Assembly: GCA_002335605.1 (NCBI GenBank)
Contig: BEDY01000009.1
Span: forward strand, 124,001-188,000
Length of the DNA stretch: 64,000 bases
Source: Prillingera fragicola
Lineage: Eukaryota; Basidiomycota; Tremellomycetes; Trichosporonales; Trichosporonaceae
Direction: 5' to 3'
Shown here: in pieces, positions 10,350 through 21,999 of the stretch
How the letters are laid out: every line of letters begins with the position of its first letter
How positions within the stretch are numbered: the stretch's first letter is position 1
Position numbers and translations under genes: made by a program
Notes under the pieces: generated by a model
Told to the model about the DNA's origin: nothing
Database searches by the model: none
Seen by the model: only the letters and a program-made list of their open reading frames with translations

Positions 10350-12598
10350 TTACAAACAAACCACCACGTCCCACACATCACCCTGACCCTCGCCAGATAT
10401 CTCAACTTCAACGAGATACACCCCACCTTGCTGTTCAAGAGCCGGCAGCTCCTTTAGGACAGCTTTGGTCTCGGCACCATCTACGGTCACCTTGGCAGCA
10501 GGGCAGGCACCAGTGACAGCGACCCCAAGTGTTCCAGCGTACTTGACCTTGACGTTCACAGCATCTTTTATCAGCACTGACTTGGACCAATTACTTACTG
10601 CCGGTGATGCTACAGCTCTCAATGGCGATCATACCCGCAAACTGGTCAACAAGGCCGAGTACCGCGACGGAGCAGCAATCAAGAGGAACGAGCGGCGCCA
10701 CCCAGAACTCCGCGGCCGCCATCGTCTCGAGCTCCACCTTGGCGATCTCACCAGCCGCCATGGGATCGATAACGGTACCAGCCGCAGCACCACCAGTGTC
10801 GAGGTCAGTACGCACGACTACCACCGGGGCAACCACACCACCAATAGCAGCCGCAACGTCTTCGGCCGTGAGGGCATCTACGACGCGCACGGGCGTGTCG
10901 AGATCGCCTCGTACGTTCCAGACACCAATGATCGCGCCAGCGTCAACTTTGACAGATGCCCACAGACCAGTGCCATCCACTGCCTCAAGGACAGACGTAT
11001 CAAGCATTCGCGAGCCGAGCAACGCTGCCGCACTCTCCGTCTTGACCACCCGCGCCACACCGGTCCTATCCTTGGCAATAACTCGCCAGAGCAACTTGGG
11101 GTCATGCTGCCCAGGCTTGTCCGTCAGCAGCATGGGCCCGGGGAAGAGGGCGCGCAAAAACCCCTGCGTCGCGGGCCACATGGCGTTTGTCATCCACATG
11201 TCGGCGTCGGGCACAATCGCCAAGTGATTAGTGACCAAGGTGTTGGTCAAGTTTGTGAATATCTGCTGCTGGTGCGCGTCCCTCTGGCGATGCTCCATGC
11301 CGAAATCGTCGCTGTTTCTCCACACAAACGGGTGTTCGTTTGTGAGTAGACCAAAAGCTGCGGGGCCGGCAAAGAGGGGCTCGCTGTGTGCCATACAGTG
11401 GATTACCCTGCCCGGACCAAAGACGTCGTCGGCCGCAGCGACCATGGCGGACCACAGTTCTTCGTGGGCTGCGGCGCCCTCGGCGCCGTCCAGCGAGGAG
11501 AGTGTCGCTTGGTTGTCGACCTTGACAAAGCTGCCTCCAGCCTTCTTGATTACGCTAAACCAGTCCTGCCAGAAGCGCCTGGCCGTCTCGGGCGGGGGCA
11601 GCCAGTACTGACACTTTCCACCGGGCATGTACGCCACGGTATTCTTTTCATTGGGCACCCCAGGCCACCACTTGCGCGAGGCCGCGTACGGTTTGATCCC
11701 ATACCTGTCCACAAGCGGCGAGGACGGGTTGATGCCGTCCCAGTACCCTCCAGTCAAGCTATCATCAGCACCTGAACCAACACAACACATACGTGACCCA
11801 AACCCCGACCTCGGTACCCCCCACGCCGTCAACAGCAGCAAACTTATCCTGCACCATCTCGATCGCAGCAGCAAGCCCACCCGCGCCGAGGTCGGGATGC
11901 GCCTCAAAATCCCACAACCCGCGCCTCGTCCACCCGTCGCGCGTAAAGTCGCGCTGGTTCTGCCATCCGTCGTCCAGGATAAACGTCTGCACAGGGAGGC
12001 CGGCGGCCACGTACGCGTCGACGAGCGGAGCGAGGTTGGCCGCAGTCGGGTGCACGTCCTCGCCGAGCGCCGACCACGTGCAGCAGCCTAGCCCGTCGAA
12101 CGGGCCTCGGAGCTGGGGGCGAAGCGGCGGCGCGGGGGAGGTGTAGGTGTGGTCGCGGGCTGCGCGGACTGCGAGGGCCGGGAGGGTGGCGATCTCTGCG
12201 ACGGGGCCGCGGACGACGACGACGCCGGCGGTGCCGGCTCCGGGGGATGTGCTGCGAACCCTCACGCAGAGTGGGGACTCGGCGCCGCGTTCCAGGCAGC
12301 TGATTGCAGAGTTGGAACTGAGGGGGTAGACGCACAGCGCGTCGGGGCCGTCGGCTACGAGGAGAAAGTGGACCGTGTGCTCGCGCAGATCGGCGAGAGA
12401 GGAGATGGGGGTGGCGTCAAACCACGTCGGGCTGACATCAGCTGTGCCCTGGTGGAGGACTCACCGGACCCGACACCATGCCCAGCCCTTCCATGCGCGC
12501 GCGAGGTCGTCGAGCCCGAGTGGGTGGCTAATGACTTCCACGCCGGCTGGGACGGCGTATTCGAGAATTTCGACCTGCGGGGTGAGTGGGGTTACCAT
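10350..12598 (-). CDS. GH36 family alpha-galactosidase / raffinose synthase-like protein
   Basis: Four exons from 12598 downwards: 12598-12465, 12431-11793, 11758-10599 and 10564-10350, giving 715 aa with introns of 33-34 nt. It matches the raffinose synthase / seed imbibition branch of GH36. The signatures are CCTWSALG, PVQTFILDDGWQ, VGVWVTLTGGYWDGI, the nucleophile region FVKVDNQ and the acid/base region VWRNSDDFG. These enzymes act on alpha-galactosides such as melibiose, raffinose or stachyose, by hydrolysis or galactosyl transfer; the sequence does not separate the two. No signal peptide is visible, so the product is probably cytosolic and would need imported substrate. The start ATG follows an untranslated stretch, and the reading frame opens straight into a beta-sandwich-like N-terminal region. 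Confidence 0.88.
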
Positions 12599-13194
12599 TG
12601 TGTAACTCTCGCTGCTGTTCTGCAGGTACGCAAGCCATGGCTGTGCTGCCAGTCAGTGGTCAATTCTTGTAAGCTGGTGTCTGGTGGGGAATGTGGGTGG
12701 ATCAGGCTACAGACCGGATCAAGGCCGGGTGTGAGTGAGGCCGAGACGGATCGAGAGGGTGGTATAGTACGGTATTTCCAGTCGAGATCCGTGGACGCCA
12801 ATGTTTTGGAAGGAGCTGGAGACACTGCCTTTCCAGACTGCCGCCTTGGTGCTTCTTCCCAGGTCTAGGAGGAGGGAAGAGCCGAGAGACAGACGAGGAT
12901 ATCACGTTTACGAGATTCACCAAGGATCGGCATATTACGCAACCAGACTCTATGGGCCTAGGCATCCTGCGACCATACATTGGCCTTTTGAACTGGTTAC
13001 ATAGCCTGGAAGCCTCATGATGCACTTTGAACGTATTTTCCACTGACGCTCGTTCTCTTGTGCGACATGCACTAGACTCCGGAGCCTCCACGCGGCGGCT
13101 TGATGCTCCATCTGGTACATCCATGTCAACCCATGTCTGTCTACATGAAACGTCCAAGTAATGACTGCGCTCCCAGTCGTACCCTACCTACACC
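12599..13194. other. Intergenic: GH36 promoter side
   Basis: About 600 bp between the GH36 start and the asparaginase stop, both on the minus strand. No supported gene and no clear element; short open frames here have no recognisable content. Confidence 0.6.
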
Positions 13195-14295
13195 CTATGC
13201 CGCGCGCAGCTCCCATGGCATGCTCACAGTACCCACTTGCTTGCCAGCAGTGTTCTTTCGCACGACGTGGTGGAAGCGGTCCAGCTTTACCAGCTGCTCT
13301 GCGCTGGCCACACCAAGGCGGGACAAGATTTCTACAACCGCAGCATAGAGGACCTCCCTGTTGCCGTCCTCCACTTTTACGCCAATGCCCAGCACCCCCG
13401 GGCTGCCTGCACCGTCGTAGAGACCAGCACGGACGCCGACACCGTAACACCCATCCGCACCGACTTTCCCAATCAAACTTCCCTCAAACGCGCTCATGAG
13501 CGCGTCGCAGAACCGGCGCGTGCCACTAACCAGCTCCGAGTGGGCACTCATAGAGCCAAAGATCCGGGCCATTATCTGCGTGCGCTCGTCGACCTCTTGA
13601 CCGGCGGAAACGGCGTCAGCAGCGAGAGCAAACTGGGCAAACATCCTCCCGAGCCGCTCAAGCTCTATCGCCGGCGCAGGGAGGTTACACCCGTCGACGG
13701 CCCAGCGCACCTCCCCTCCCGGCCCAGCGAGCTCCTCGACCTCTCTGCACACACGCTGCTGGATCCCGCTCGACGGCTTGTGATACGCCCCCACATCCTC
13801 TCCGCCCGCGCGCGCAGCCGCCAGCATGCCCGCATGCTTGCCGGAGCAGTTGTTGTGCAAGCCAGTGGTGACCGTGCCCTCGCGTGCCCAGCGTGCGTTT
13901 TCCGTGTCTTTGCAGCTCGGGTCGACGATGGCGGCGTCCGGTCCGCACTTGAAGTCTTGGACCGTGTTGCCTGCGGCGTCCAGCATGGCCTGCGTGCGCG
14001 CGAGGTGGTAGGGTTCCGCCGAGTGGGAGGCGCACATGAGTGCTACATCTTTGTCGGAAAAGTTGTACTGTTCAATCCCCGGGGTCGAGAGTATCGCGAG
14101 GGTTTGGGCTGGTTTGGCTGCAGAGCGGATGAGGGTCACGCGGCTGGGGTCGCCGATGGAGAAGAGCAGTTTGCCAGCCCCGTCGACGATAGCGGCGTGG
14201 ATCAGGTGCCTGTTTTCGACAATGCCGTCCCGGTCAGAGACGGAAAAGTCTGGATACGTGTGTATTGGGTGCGGGTTGGGGGTGGGGATTGTCAT
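13195..14295 (-). CDS. Rhizobial-type (type III) L-asparaginase
   Basis: An uninterrupted 366-aa frame, one of the few intronless genes here. It belongs to the Asparaginase_II family typified by the Rhizobium etli enzyme, unrelated in fold to the bacterial type I/II drug enzymes. These hydrolyse asparagine to aspartate and ammonia. Visible landmarks are IRSAAKPAQ with the serine-lysine catalytic pair, CASHSAEPYH, GLHNNCSGKHAGM, the cysteine region VDGCNLPAPAI and MARIFGSMSAHSELVSGT. There is no signal peptide, so it is likely cytosolic. The ATG chosen at 14295 gives the family's usual length. A GATAAG site lies nine bases before the start, in keeping with GATA-factor nitrogen control (inference). 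It shares a 0.7 kb divergent promoter with an MFS exporter. Confidence 0.92.
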   Translation of the reverse strand: MTIPTPNPHPIHTYPDFSVSDRDGIVENRHLIHAAIVDGAGKLLFSIGDPSRVTLIRSAAKPAQTLAILSTPGIEQYNFSDKDVALMCASHSAEPYHLARTQAMLDAAGNTVQDFKCGPDAAIVDPSCKDTENARWAREGTVTTGLHNNCSGKHAGMLAAARAGGEDVGAYHKPSSGIQQRVCREVEELAGPGGEVRWAVDGCNLPAPAIELERLGRMFAQFALAADAVSAGQEVDERTQIMARIFGSMSAHSELVSGTRRFCDALMSAFEGSLIGKVGADGCYGVGVRAGLYDGAGSPGVLGIGVKVEDGNREVLYAAVVEILSRLGVASAEQLVKLDRFHHVVRKNTAGKQVGTVSMPWELRAA

Positions 14296-14303
14296 GGCTC
14301 GTG

Positions 14304-14309
14304 GATAAG
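14304..14309 (+). promoter_or_regulatory. Candidate GATA-factor site
   Basis: GATAAG, the core recognised by fungal nitrogen-regulatory GATA factors, just upstream of the asparaginase start. A hexamer is expected by chance about every 2 kb per strand, so only position and gene function favour it. Confidence 0.3.
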
Positions 14310-14540
14310 AGTGTAGATGAAGAAGACAGTGACGAGATGAGATTAGAAAACGGAGTTGACCGAGTCGTCTTCGCCGGATGTCTACATCCGCACACCAGCA
14401 TGCTGCTTTCCGCTGCCATTGCAGCCACCCAGCTCACTGTCTCCTACGGCTTCGACGATAAAAGCTGGCACAGATGCGCAGGTGTTGTGCAAACAGTGTG
14501 CAACAGGCAGAATGGATGATATCTGGGGTACACATCGCGA

Positions 14541-14554
14541 TGATCAGCTGATCA
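14541..14554. promoter_or_regulatory. Perfect 14-bp palindrome TGATCAGCTGATCA
   Basis: A self-complementary 14-mer, followed seven bases later by a third TGATCA (14562-14567 approximately). It sits in the divergent promoter and could bind a dimeric regulator. No specific factor is recognised. Confidence 0.4.
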
Positions 14555-15000
14555 CTCATTGATCAACGGCCGTAACTATCCATCGATTCGGCCGTTGGAC
14601 GCCGACGCTGCTTTGTCTCTTCCGACCGTTCCCCAGCCTCCCAGCAGCGATTCAGAGCCTTTCCACACTGCTGAGCGGCGAGCACGACATCTCGTCAGAG
14701 ACTAGGCTCCAGCTTGGGGCTTGGGCTTGCGGGCTCTAGGCCACGGCCAGATAGACACGCGAGCATGGCACCAGTTCAAGTTCTGCATCAGCGGCCGCCA
14801 TGGCGGTTCGGCATGCTAAGAACCCGCCCTGGCGCTCATTGAGGCATCGGGCACAGCCGTCGGTGGCCGGCTACTCAGCTTGCTGACACTTTCTCTGGTA
14901 CCAAGTTACCATTGATGGGCTCCAGGTGGGCTCCACATCTGTTCTGCATCTGCATTGCTTCCCCCACATTCATGAGCATTACTGCAGCTGCAGGGGACCC

Positions 15001-17758
15001 ATGAGCCCCCCATCACCGACACCGACGCCGCCGCCCGGCCTCGACTCCTCACCCGAGCAGCTCTCCACCATGCCCGGCCTCCGCAGGGCACATCCCTCGA
15101 CGACAACAACAGGCACGACGCGCTCGACCGGGTCCACCATCAAGCCTAACACAGCGTTTACAGAGCCAGGGAACACGGACACTGCCGAGCTCGACCCACA
15201 ACGCGATCGTACCCTCTCCGCCCGGCCTTGGCGGCGAAAGCGCAACCGTACGCCGTGGTCGATTATTGTCAACCACCCTTACAAGGGCTCTGGGACCGAC
15301 AGCGACCCGTATGTCGTCGGCTGGCTGACCTATGAGGAGGGCGAGAGGGAGAATCCGTATGACTGGGGCGACGGGTACAAATGGGCCTGTACCATGATGG
15401 GTGAGTCTCTGCGTCGGCGTCTGTGTGTGGAGCAGTTTCGTCCGAGCCGCGGGGAGCTGGGACTTTGGTGGAGAGAAGTGGAGGCCAGTACGGAGGCTGA
15501 CGAGAGCAGCGGCGACGGGAGCGTTCAACGTCACCATGGGATCGTCTATCCTCTCGGCAGCAATCAATAGCATTAAGGAGGCTATGCCTGGTGGTACCAA
15601 CATCCAGTATATCATGGGTGAGTCGGAGCAACGTCAGATGGTGGCGCAAGAGTGTGGCACGGCGACATGACTTGGATAACCCGTCAAAGCGCAGCCGTGT
15701 CCTCGCCACTTGTCATGCACCCAACGCCAGCAGCCGGGGAGCAACAAGGCTGACTCTCAGTGACATGTATCTACATTCTTGGCTTCACAGTAGGCCCCTT
15801 CATCTGGGCGCCCTGCTCAGAGGTAATCGGCCGCCGCCCAACATTTCTGTACACGTTCGTCCCCTTCACAATTCTCAATGCGTGCATCTGCGCCTCGCCA
15901 AACTTGCATGCCATGCTCGCTCTCCGGTTCTTTGCCGGAGTGTTTGGCTGTTCCACAATGACAAACTCGGGGTATGTCTAAAGCCAGACTGGAAGTGTTC
16001 TGACATTCAGCGCCATCATTGCCGATAGCTTTACAGTCCAAAAGCGTGGTCTCGCCATGGGCTGTTTCGCAGCCATGCCCTTCCTCGGCCCCGCCATTGG
16101 TCCCATCGTGCGTCTGCTTCGTCAACCCAACGCAGTCCCGCTAACCCGCGTAACAGGCAGGTGGCTTCCTCTCCCAATCCGTAGGCTGGAAATGGGTCGC
16201 CTCCATCCCAGCCTTCTTCTCAGCAGGACTGTGGACCGTCGAGCTGTTCTTCCTTCCCGAGACGCTCGCGCCCAAGCTCCTGCGCCGCCGCGCTCGCATG
16301 CTCAGCCAAGCTACAGGTCGGGTGTACTGGTGTGCCCAGGACGTCGCCAAGCCTCTGGACACGAAAGCGTTGTTCAAGAAACAGCTGCGTGTGCCGCTCA
16401 CGCTGCTGTTGACTGAGCCTATTGTGTTCATCCTTTCCATCTAGTGAGTCTGCCCCCTTGCGGCGCATTCTAACAGCTCAGCGTCGCACTCATCTTTTCG
16501 ATTCTTTACCTCCAATTCACCTCCTACCCGCTCGTCTTCCAAGGTCAGCGCCACTGGTCACCCGGAATCGCTGGCCTCGCCTTTCTCGGCACTGCGCTGG
16601 GCTCAAACCTGGGTCTGGGCTACATTATCGTCTGGGGCAACCCTGGGTACGCCAGGCTGCATAAAAAGGTCGGATACCTCCCGCCAGAGCAGCGATTGGG
16701 GAGTGCCATGGTCGGTGCGATTCTTATCCCGTGAGTGTGAATAGTGTTGTCACGGAGTGTGCTGACGGCGTAGCATTGGCCTGTTCATGTTTGCATGGAC
16801 TTGCGTGCCGGTGCACATTCATTGGATCCTGCCAGTGCTCTCGTCGGTGCCGTTCGGGTGTGGCATGGTCTTGCTCTTCCTTGCCAGCAACGTGAGTACC
16901 CTGCAGCAGCGAGAGGCACATTTGTTTAATGCTTTCCCAGAACTATCTTGTCGACACATACCTGCCCTATGCCGCCTCGGTCATGGCTGGAGGTACAGTC
17001 TTGCGGTCACTCTTTGGTGGTGGTGAGTCGCGTCGTGTACTCGTCAAGCACCTATTGACACACATAGTTCTCCCGCTGTTTACACTCGACATGTACAACA
17101 CCCTCGGCATGCACTGGGCCGGATCTCTGATTGGCTTCCTATCACTCGCCTTTGTACCCGTACCCTTGTGAGTACCACTCCATGCTTGGCGTGATCCCGG
17201 CGTCTGCAGTAGATATCGGCGTCTGCGTCTTCAGCCATGGTGCCTATTCTAGAAGACATAGAAAACGTACGCACCGCCACGAGAAAGCACATGCCCATGT
17301 GCCATGTGTTGATGGCGGCGCGGACCTGACCCTGGCCCTGTTCCTCTGCACCCTCACCGACCACCTCTTTGTCAACAACAACAAATGCTGACATCTATTG
17401 CAGCCTGCTGAAGAGGTATGGTCGCAAGATCCGACGCATGACCAAGCCAGGCCGCGAAGCCGACGACATCGGCATCAAGATGGCGGCAGCGCATGCAGCG
17501 AAGCGGCACGGGGAGGAGACAGCAGAGTCTGCTCCTCCCACCGTTCTGCCACGCACGCTGTCTGTGGAGACTGAAAAGCTCGGCCCGACTCAAGTGGAGG
17601 GCAAAACTGAAGTGGGCCGCGACATGTTGGAGGCAGAGGCCGAGCTGGAGGCGACTGTCCCCCAGTTTACGTGTGAGGAGCATGACGGCGACGAGAGTGC
17701 GGCTGAACGGCTTGAGCGTAGCCGGAACTCCTCCCCGCGTCAGCCAGCGGTCAACTAA
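15001..17758 (+). CDS. MFS transporter, DHA1 drug/polyamine exporter type
   Basis: Ten exons: 15001-15400, 15522-15617, 15761-15971, 16011-16107, 16157-16443, 16482-16730, 16774-16891, 16941-17022, 17068-17167 and 17404-17758, totalling 664 aa. After a polar Pro/Thr-rich N-terminus come twelve predicted helices with the DHA1 signatures YILGFTVGPFIWAPCSEVIG, the motif GRRPTF, GPIAGGFLSQSVGWKW and YLPYAASVMAGGTVLRSLFG. These resemble fungal plasma-membrane exporters of drugs and polyamines (Tpo1 and Flr1 relatives). The C-terminal tail is about 110 charged residues. An in-frame ATG at 14926 would add 25 residues. Introns here are longer than elsewhere (up to 236 nt at 17168-17403). Confidence 0.87.
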
Positions 17759-19389
17759 GGTTTCACAGAAAGGAGGGTCGTGTTCGCCATGTGGAATAGC
17801 ATTGCTCGGGTTGGTTGCCAGAGCAAGTCATTATTTTGTACGATGTCATCAGAACAGCATGCAGGGAACCATTGTGAATACAAATCAATATGGCGCAGTA
17901 CAAATACCATTGGCGTCCTACAAATGACTTGTCACGCGTCCCGAATAGACAATAGACATTACGATTCCAGCTGCAGATCAAAGTGGCTTAAGCCACAAGG
18001 GCCACAGGACGCAGAGACGCATGCAAGCAGAGGGTGGATTACGAGAAATAAAAGTGGAAGCCAGGGTCCTTCCCTGGCAGGCCGCTGTTCTTGGCACAAA
18101 GACAGCGCTCGTCTTCACCACGTTCCGCGCCTCACTGCCTAAAAGTGCAGGGTGGAGCAACGACCTATGCCGTTCCAGCTCTCGGCGCGGAAGCCCCACC
18201 CACACCGACAACAAGAAGACCCAAGGCCAAGCGAAACATGGGAAGCAAGAGAGCAACTGGGAAGCACACCCGCGTTCGGTCAGGTTCCAAGACATGTCTC
18301 ACTGCTAAGATCTGCGCCGGACCGATGCAGCTTGTGCAGCCCATTACACGGGAAAGCCGCCGGGGATACATGCCCTCATGACCGGCTGTGTAACGTCCAT
18401 GATGAGCAGCTGAACATGCTGGGTTGACAGCAGCTTCGGCATGGATGAGCAGGATCACTCAGGGCGACCCCAGGTTATTGCTTCCCCTGGCTTGAATCTG
18501 CAAACCCGCCGCAGCGACGAAACCAGGGCATCTTGCATAGAGCCTCTGCTGTCGGCCAGCTCCTCTCGGTCCTGACACTCGGGCTGCAGACGGCGGGTAC
18601 TGAGGGTGCGGGCGATGGGTATCGGCCCTGGACAGGAATGAACGACTTGGCGGCCTGACGAGGCCTTTTTACTTTCTCCGAAGATGAATATGCATAGCAA
18701 GGTGGTGCTAGTCTCAATAAAGAGGGAGTGGTTTATTGACACCAGCGTCACACAGATCACGATCATTCTCCACCTGCCACCATTGCTCACCACCTTGCAA
18801 TAGGTCATCATCGCTGCCGTGCCTAGGGTCTTATTCGATCAGTGTCCAAAGGAGCAGCTCGTTCAGGCAACAACTGGAACGCGGAACACCCAGCCGAAAC
18901 CCCAATTTAGTCAGAGGCCGCACCTCTCGAGAGTCTCGTGGTCTGGACGAATAGGGCCAGGGCGACTCCAAACGTGAGGCTGGCAGTGTTCCAGCATTCC
19001 AGTGTTGCAGTTGTTCCAGCTACTCTCAACATTGTACACTCGCACTCAAAGACGGTTCTACGATAGACTTTGACGACAAGGAACTGGTCTGGCTTCAAGG
19101 TTAGGCTCAACAACAACCTACCACTCTTCTCTCCCGCTCGCCACCCCACGCAAGACCCCACGCAGCTGAATCGGTCTCCGCCGACATCCCTCACTTTGCC
19201 CACGGCCTGCCGAGACCGAGACCGTGTTCTCCCCACCCTCGGAAGCCAACGTTTAGAGCACCTCTGCGTAGCATCACCGGTGCCCGCCCAGGTGCAGGGA
19301 GATCTGGCGGAGTGCTAGGGGCGAAGGAGTCACGAAGCGAACAGGCTCCTCTTTCCGCTGCCCCCACGGCCCGCAGCCCCGTCGCTGTG
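17759..19389. other. Intergenic region, nothing recognised
   Basis: About 1.6 kb with short open frames on both strands but no domain, no consistent splicing and no repeat beyond chance. Part near 19100-19389 is probably the promoter of the next gene. Confidence 0.5.
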
Positions 19390-21886
19390 ATGAGCAGCGG
19401 AATAATGTACGACCAGGAGGCGTTTGGGCTTGCTACGGCATATGGAGACAGGCGTAAGTTTACCATGCTCAGAAGCACTTCTTTGCGTTTCTTTTCACTC
19501 CCACCTCCCCTCTACCTCCCTCTCCAGGCAGCGTGCAGCGTGCAACAGCGGTGACTTCAGCCAGTAGTGACTACCGTCGGAGGCTATCTGTTGTGCCCGT
19601 GCACTGTGCCCTGCCGATCTCGTGCACATCACACAGTCTGTTCCTGCCTCGGACATTCCTCCCGGCCTGCATCACCTCAGCCAGCTCCACTTGGATACAG
19701 TTTGTTAACTCGCAACAGCAACAGCACCAGCACGACGCAAGCCACGCCTAGGCAACGTCTTTACAGTCCTCACAAAATCATCCTCTTCTTCCTCTTCATC
19801 ATCCACTCCCCAATTCAGCTCACTCTTCAACACCACACCTCATCCTCCACCAGAGAAACCCATCCACCCCGGACTGCGATCGCCTCCACGCCGCATCCCC
19901 CGCATCCTCACCGACCTCTCACCAACGAAACCCACGAGCGGCTACTCGACAGCGGCCAGCTCGGCATCCACCCCGACCTTTTTCTCTGCGCTGTCCTCGG
20001 CGACAGAGCCCTTCCCCCCCCGCCGCGAGAGCGCCACCTCCACCACGAGCTCGGAAGCACCAGCCCGCCCGCCTCGCGCATCCACCCGCCCGCCGCCCGG
20101 CACCGAGTCGTCGTCGTCGTCGTCCACAAGCCCCATCTCGCCCACCACACCGTACAACCCGGCAACATACCGGCGTCCCTCGGCGCTCGGCTTGCTCGGC
20201 CTCGGTCTCGCGAGCACGGACACGTTTGGCGCGTGTGGGAGAGACGGGTCTGTGCGCGGCAGTGTCAGCGCCGTCAGCGGCCGAGGGAGCTTTGACGCCC
20301 GAGCGAGCGTTGACGCGGCATCCGAGCCGCGGGACATGGAGGCTGCCGCGCCAGGCGGGTTCCACTGGCCCATGCCGCCGAGTACGGCGGCGGGGCGCAG
20401 TCGGACGGCCTCGAGCGCAAGCGAGCGCAGCAGGTTGACATCCTTTGGCTCAGGTTCTGGCCACGACGGACATGTGCGTGAGAGGGATTTCGGTGGTCGA
20501 TTGGCGCCGTCGCACAAGAGTTCGCTGCGACACAAGACACGGTCAGGCGCGAGCGCTGCCGATGAGTTTACGCCACGCGGTGGCGGCGCTGCGCCATCGT
20601 TGCCGGCGCTGCTTTTCCCCCTGCCCCCAGGTGTCGATTCGCCGAAGGGATCACGCCCGCAGAGCATCTGGGGTATCGACGGGAGCGAGGTGGTCGCCAT
20701 CCCCGTCGCTGCCAACACTGGCGCCCGTGTGTTTCCGGATGGCGAGTACTACAGTGATGACTCGGACTATGAGTCGTCTGGCGACGAGAATGTCGGCGAG
20801 CACAGTTTTGCTGCATCCACACACGCGTTCCCCCTGCCGCCGGATACAGTGCCGAGTCGGCAGAGCCTGGACAGCATTGGCCACCGCCACCGGGCAATGA
20901 GCGAGCTTTCCATTGCGTCGAGCGAGACTCGCCTTGACGCTAACCGCGACTCGGCGAGTGTCAGTCCGACCGAGACGTTTGCGCTCGCCGACGTTGTTCA
21001 TGCTCTTCCGAGTGTGAACGAGCACGCCGAGCTGGATCTCGTCAAGGATGCCAAGCTTGGCGTGTCGCCACCCAAGTCCCTGCCCAAGGATCCGTCCCCA
21101 ATGTCGGTCCAGGAGAAGCGCCAGTCCAAACGCCAGTCCAAACGCCTGAGCCGCCTAGGCATGCCCTCCGAGTCGAGCGGCGACGAAGCAGGCTTTTTCG
21201 ACGACATGGCCTTTCTCGAGGCCCAAGTCGCGCCCGTCTCTGCAAAGCCCAAGAAGGCTCCTGCCCTCAAGCCGCCCAAACCTGAGACGCGGGAGCGCAG
21301 GAGCTTCTGGGGCCGCAAAAAAGCGGAGAGCATGTCGCCCAACGCACCGCCGGGCTTGCAGCTACGCCACACAAACACGTTTAGCTCGACAACGACAGCC
21401 AGCACGCTCGTCGCCTCCACACACGGGCACAAGAGCGAGAAAAAGGCCAGCCCCCTCCCCTCCCCCGCGTTGACACGGGGGAACAGTCTGCTGCGCAAAC
21501 CCGCTGCGCAAGTCGTACCAGCCGCCACGCCGCCGACGCTCCCGACAGTCGTGACGAGCGAGAGCGACGACGACGGCGGATACTTTGCCGACCTCGCGTT
21601 TCTCTCCAAGCGCGAGGACGCCGCGTCGGTGCGCTCCGGCAAGTCGGGCAAGTCCGGCAAGTCGACAGGCAGCGGCGGCCGCAAGCCATGGTCGCGCTCT
21701 GGCTCGCGTACGCCGGCCCGCGGGCAGGTCTCAAAGATCAAGACCGAGGAGGCCATGCCGGTCCTCAAGCGTCTTGCCTCGGCGCAGTCCATTGCAGGCA
21801 GCAGTGTGCGCAGCAGCTTTACGCTTAGGAGTAACGGGACGCACTCGACTGGGAGCTCGGCCACGGTAACGCACTGGCAGACTTGA
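19390..21886 (+). CDS. Serine-rich low-complexity protein of unknown function
   Basis: The main exon is open from about 19719 or 19731 to 21886. The proposed first exon is 19390-19453 (starting ATGAGCAGCGG, ending at a gtaagt donor), joined in phase by a 265-277 nt intron; a small extra exon in between cannot be excluded. The product, about 740 aa, has no recognised domain. It begins with a basic patch, RRKPRLGNVFTVLTK, then polyserine, then HPGLRSPPRRIPRI. Two related short motifs recur, GFFDDMAFLEAQ and GGYFADLAFLSKR, each after an acidic run. The middle has an acidic stretch, YYSDDSDYESSGDE, and the C-terminal third is basic and Ser-rich. The layout suggests an intrinsically disordered regulatory or scaffold protein (inference). 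Confidence 0.65.
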
Positions 21887-21999
21887 TACACGATAGAAGT
21901 TTGTTGTACATTTGGCTTTTTACGAGAGCATGACACACGAGTATACATGACACGATTTTGCTGCTGGCTACTGAGTCTCGCCACGCTGTGGCGTACGGG

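Larger units (their letters stand above)
14296..15000. other. Divergent promoter region, asparaginase / MFS exporter
   Basis: About 700 bp between divergently transcribed genes. It contains a GATAAG site close to the asparaginase start and a cluster of three TGATCA sites, two of them fused into a perfect 14-bp palindrome. The true start of the MFS gene may lie at 14926 rather than 15001. Confidence 0.5.

Noticed and set aside
13237..14316. 359-aa open frame on the plus strand
   Set aside because: Exact antisense shadow of the asparaginase gene, which has clear family motifs.
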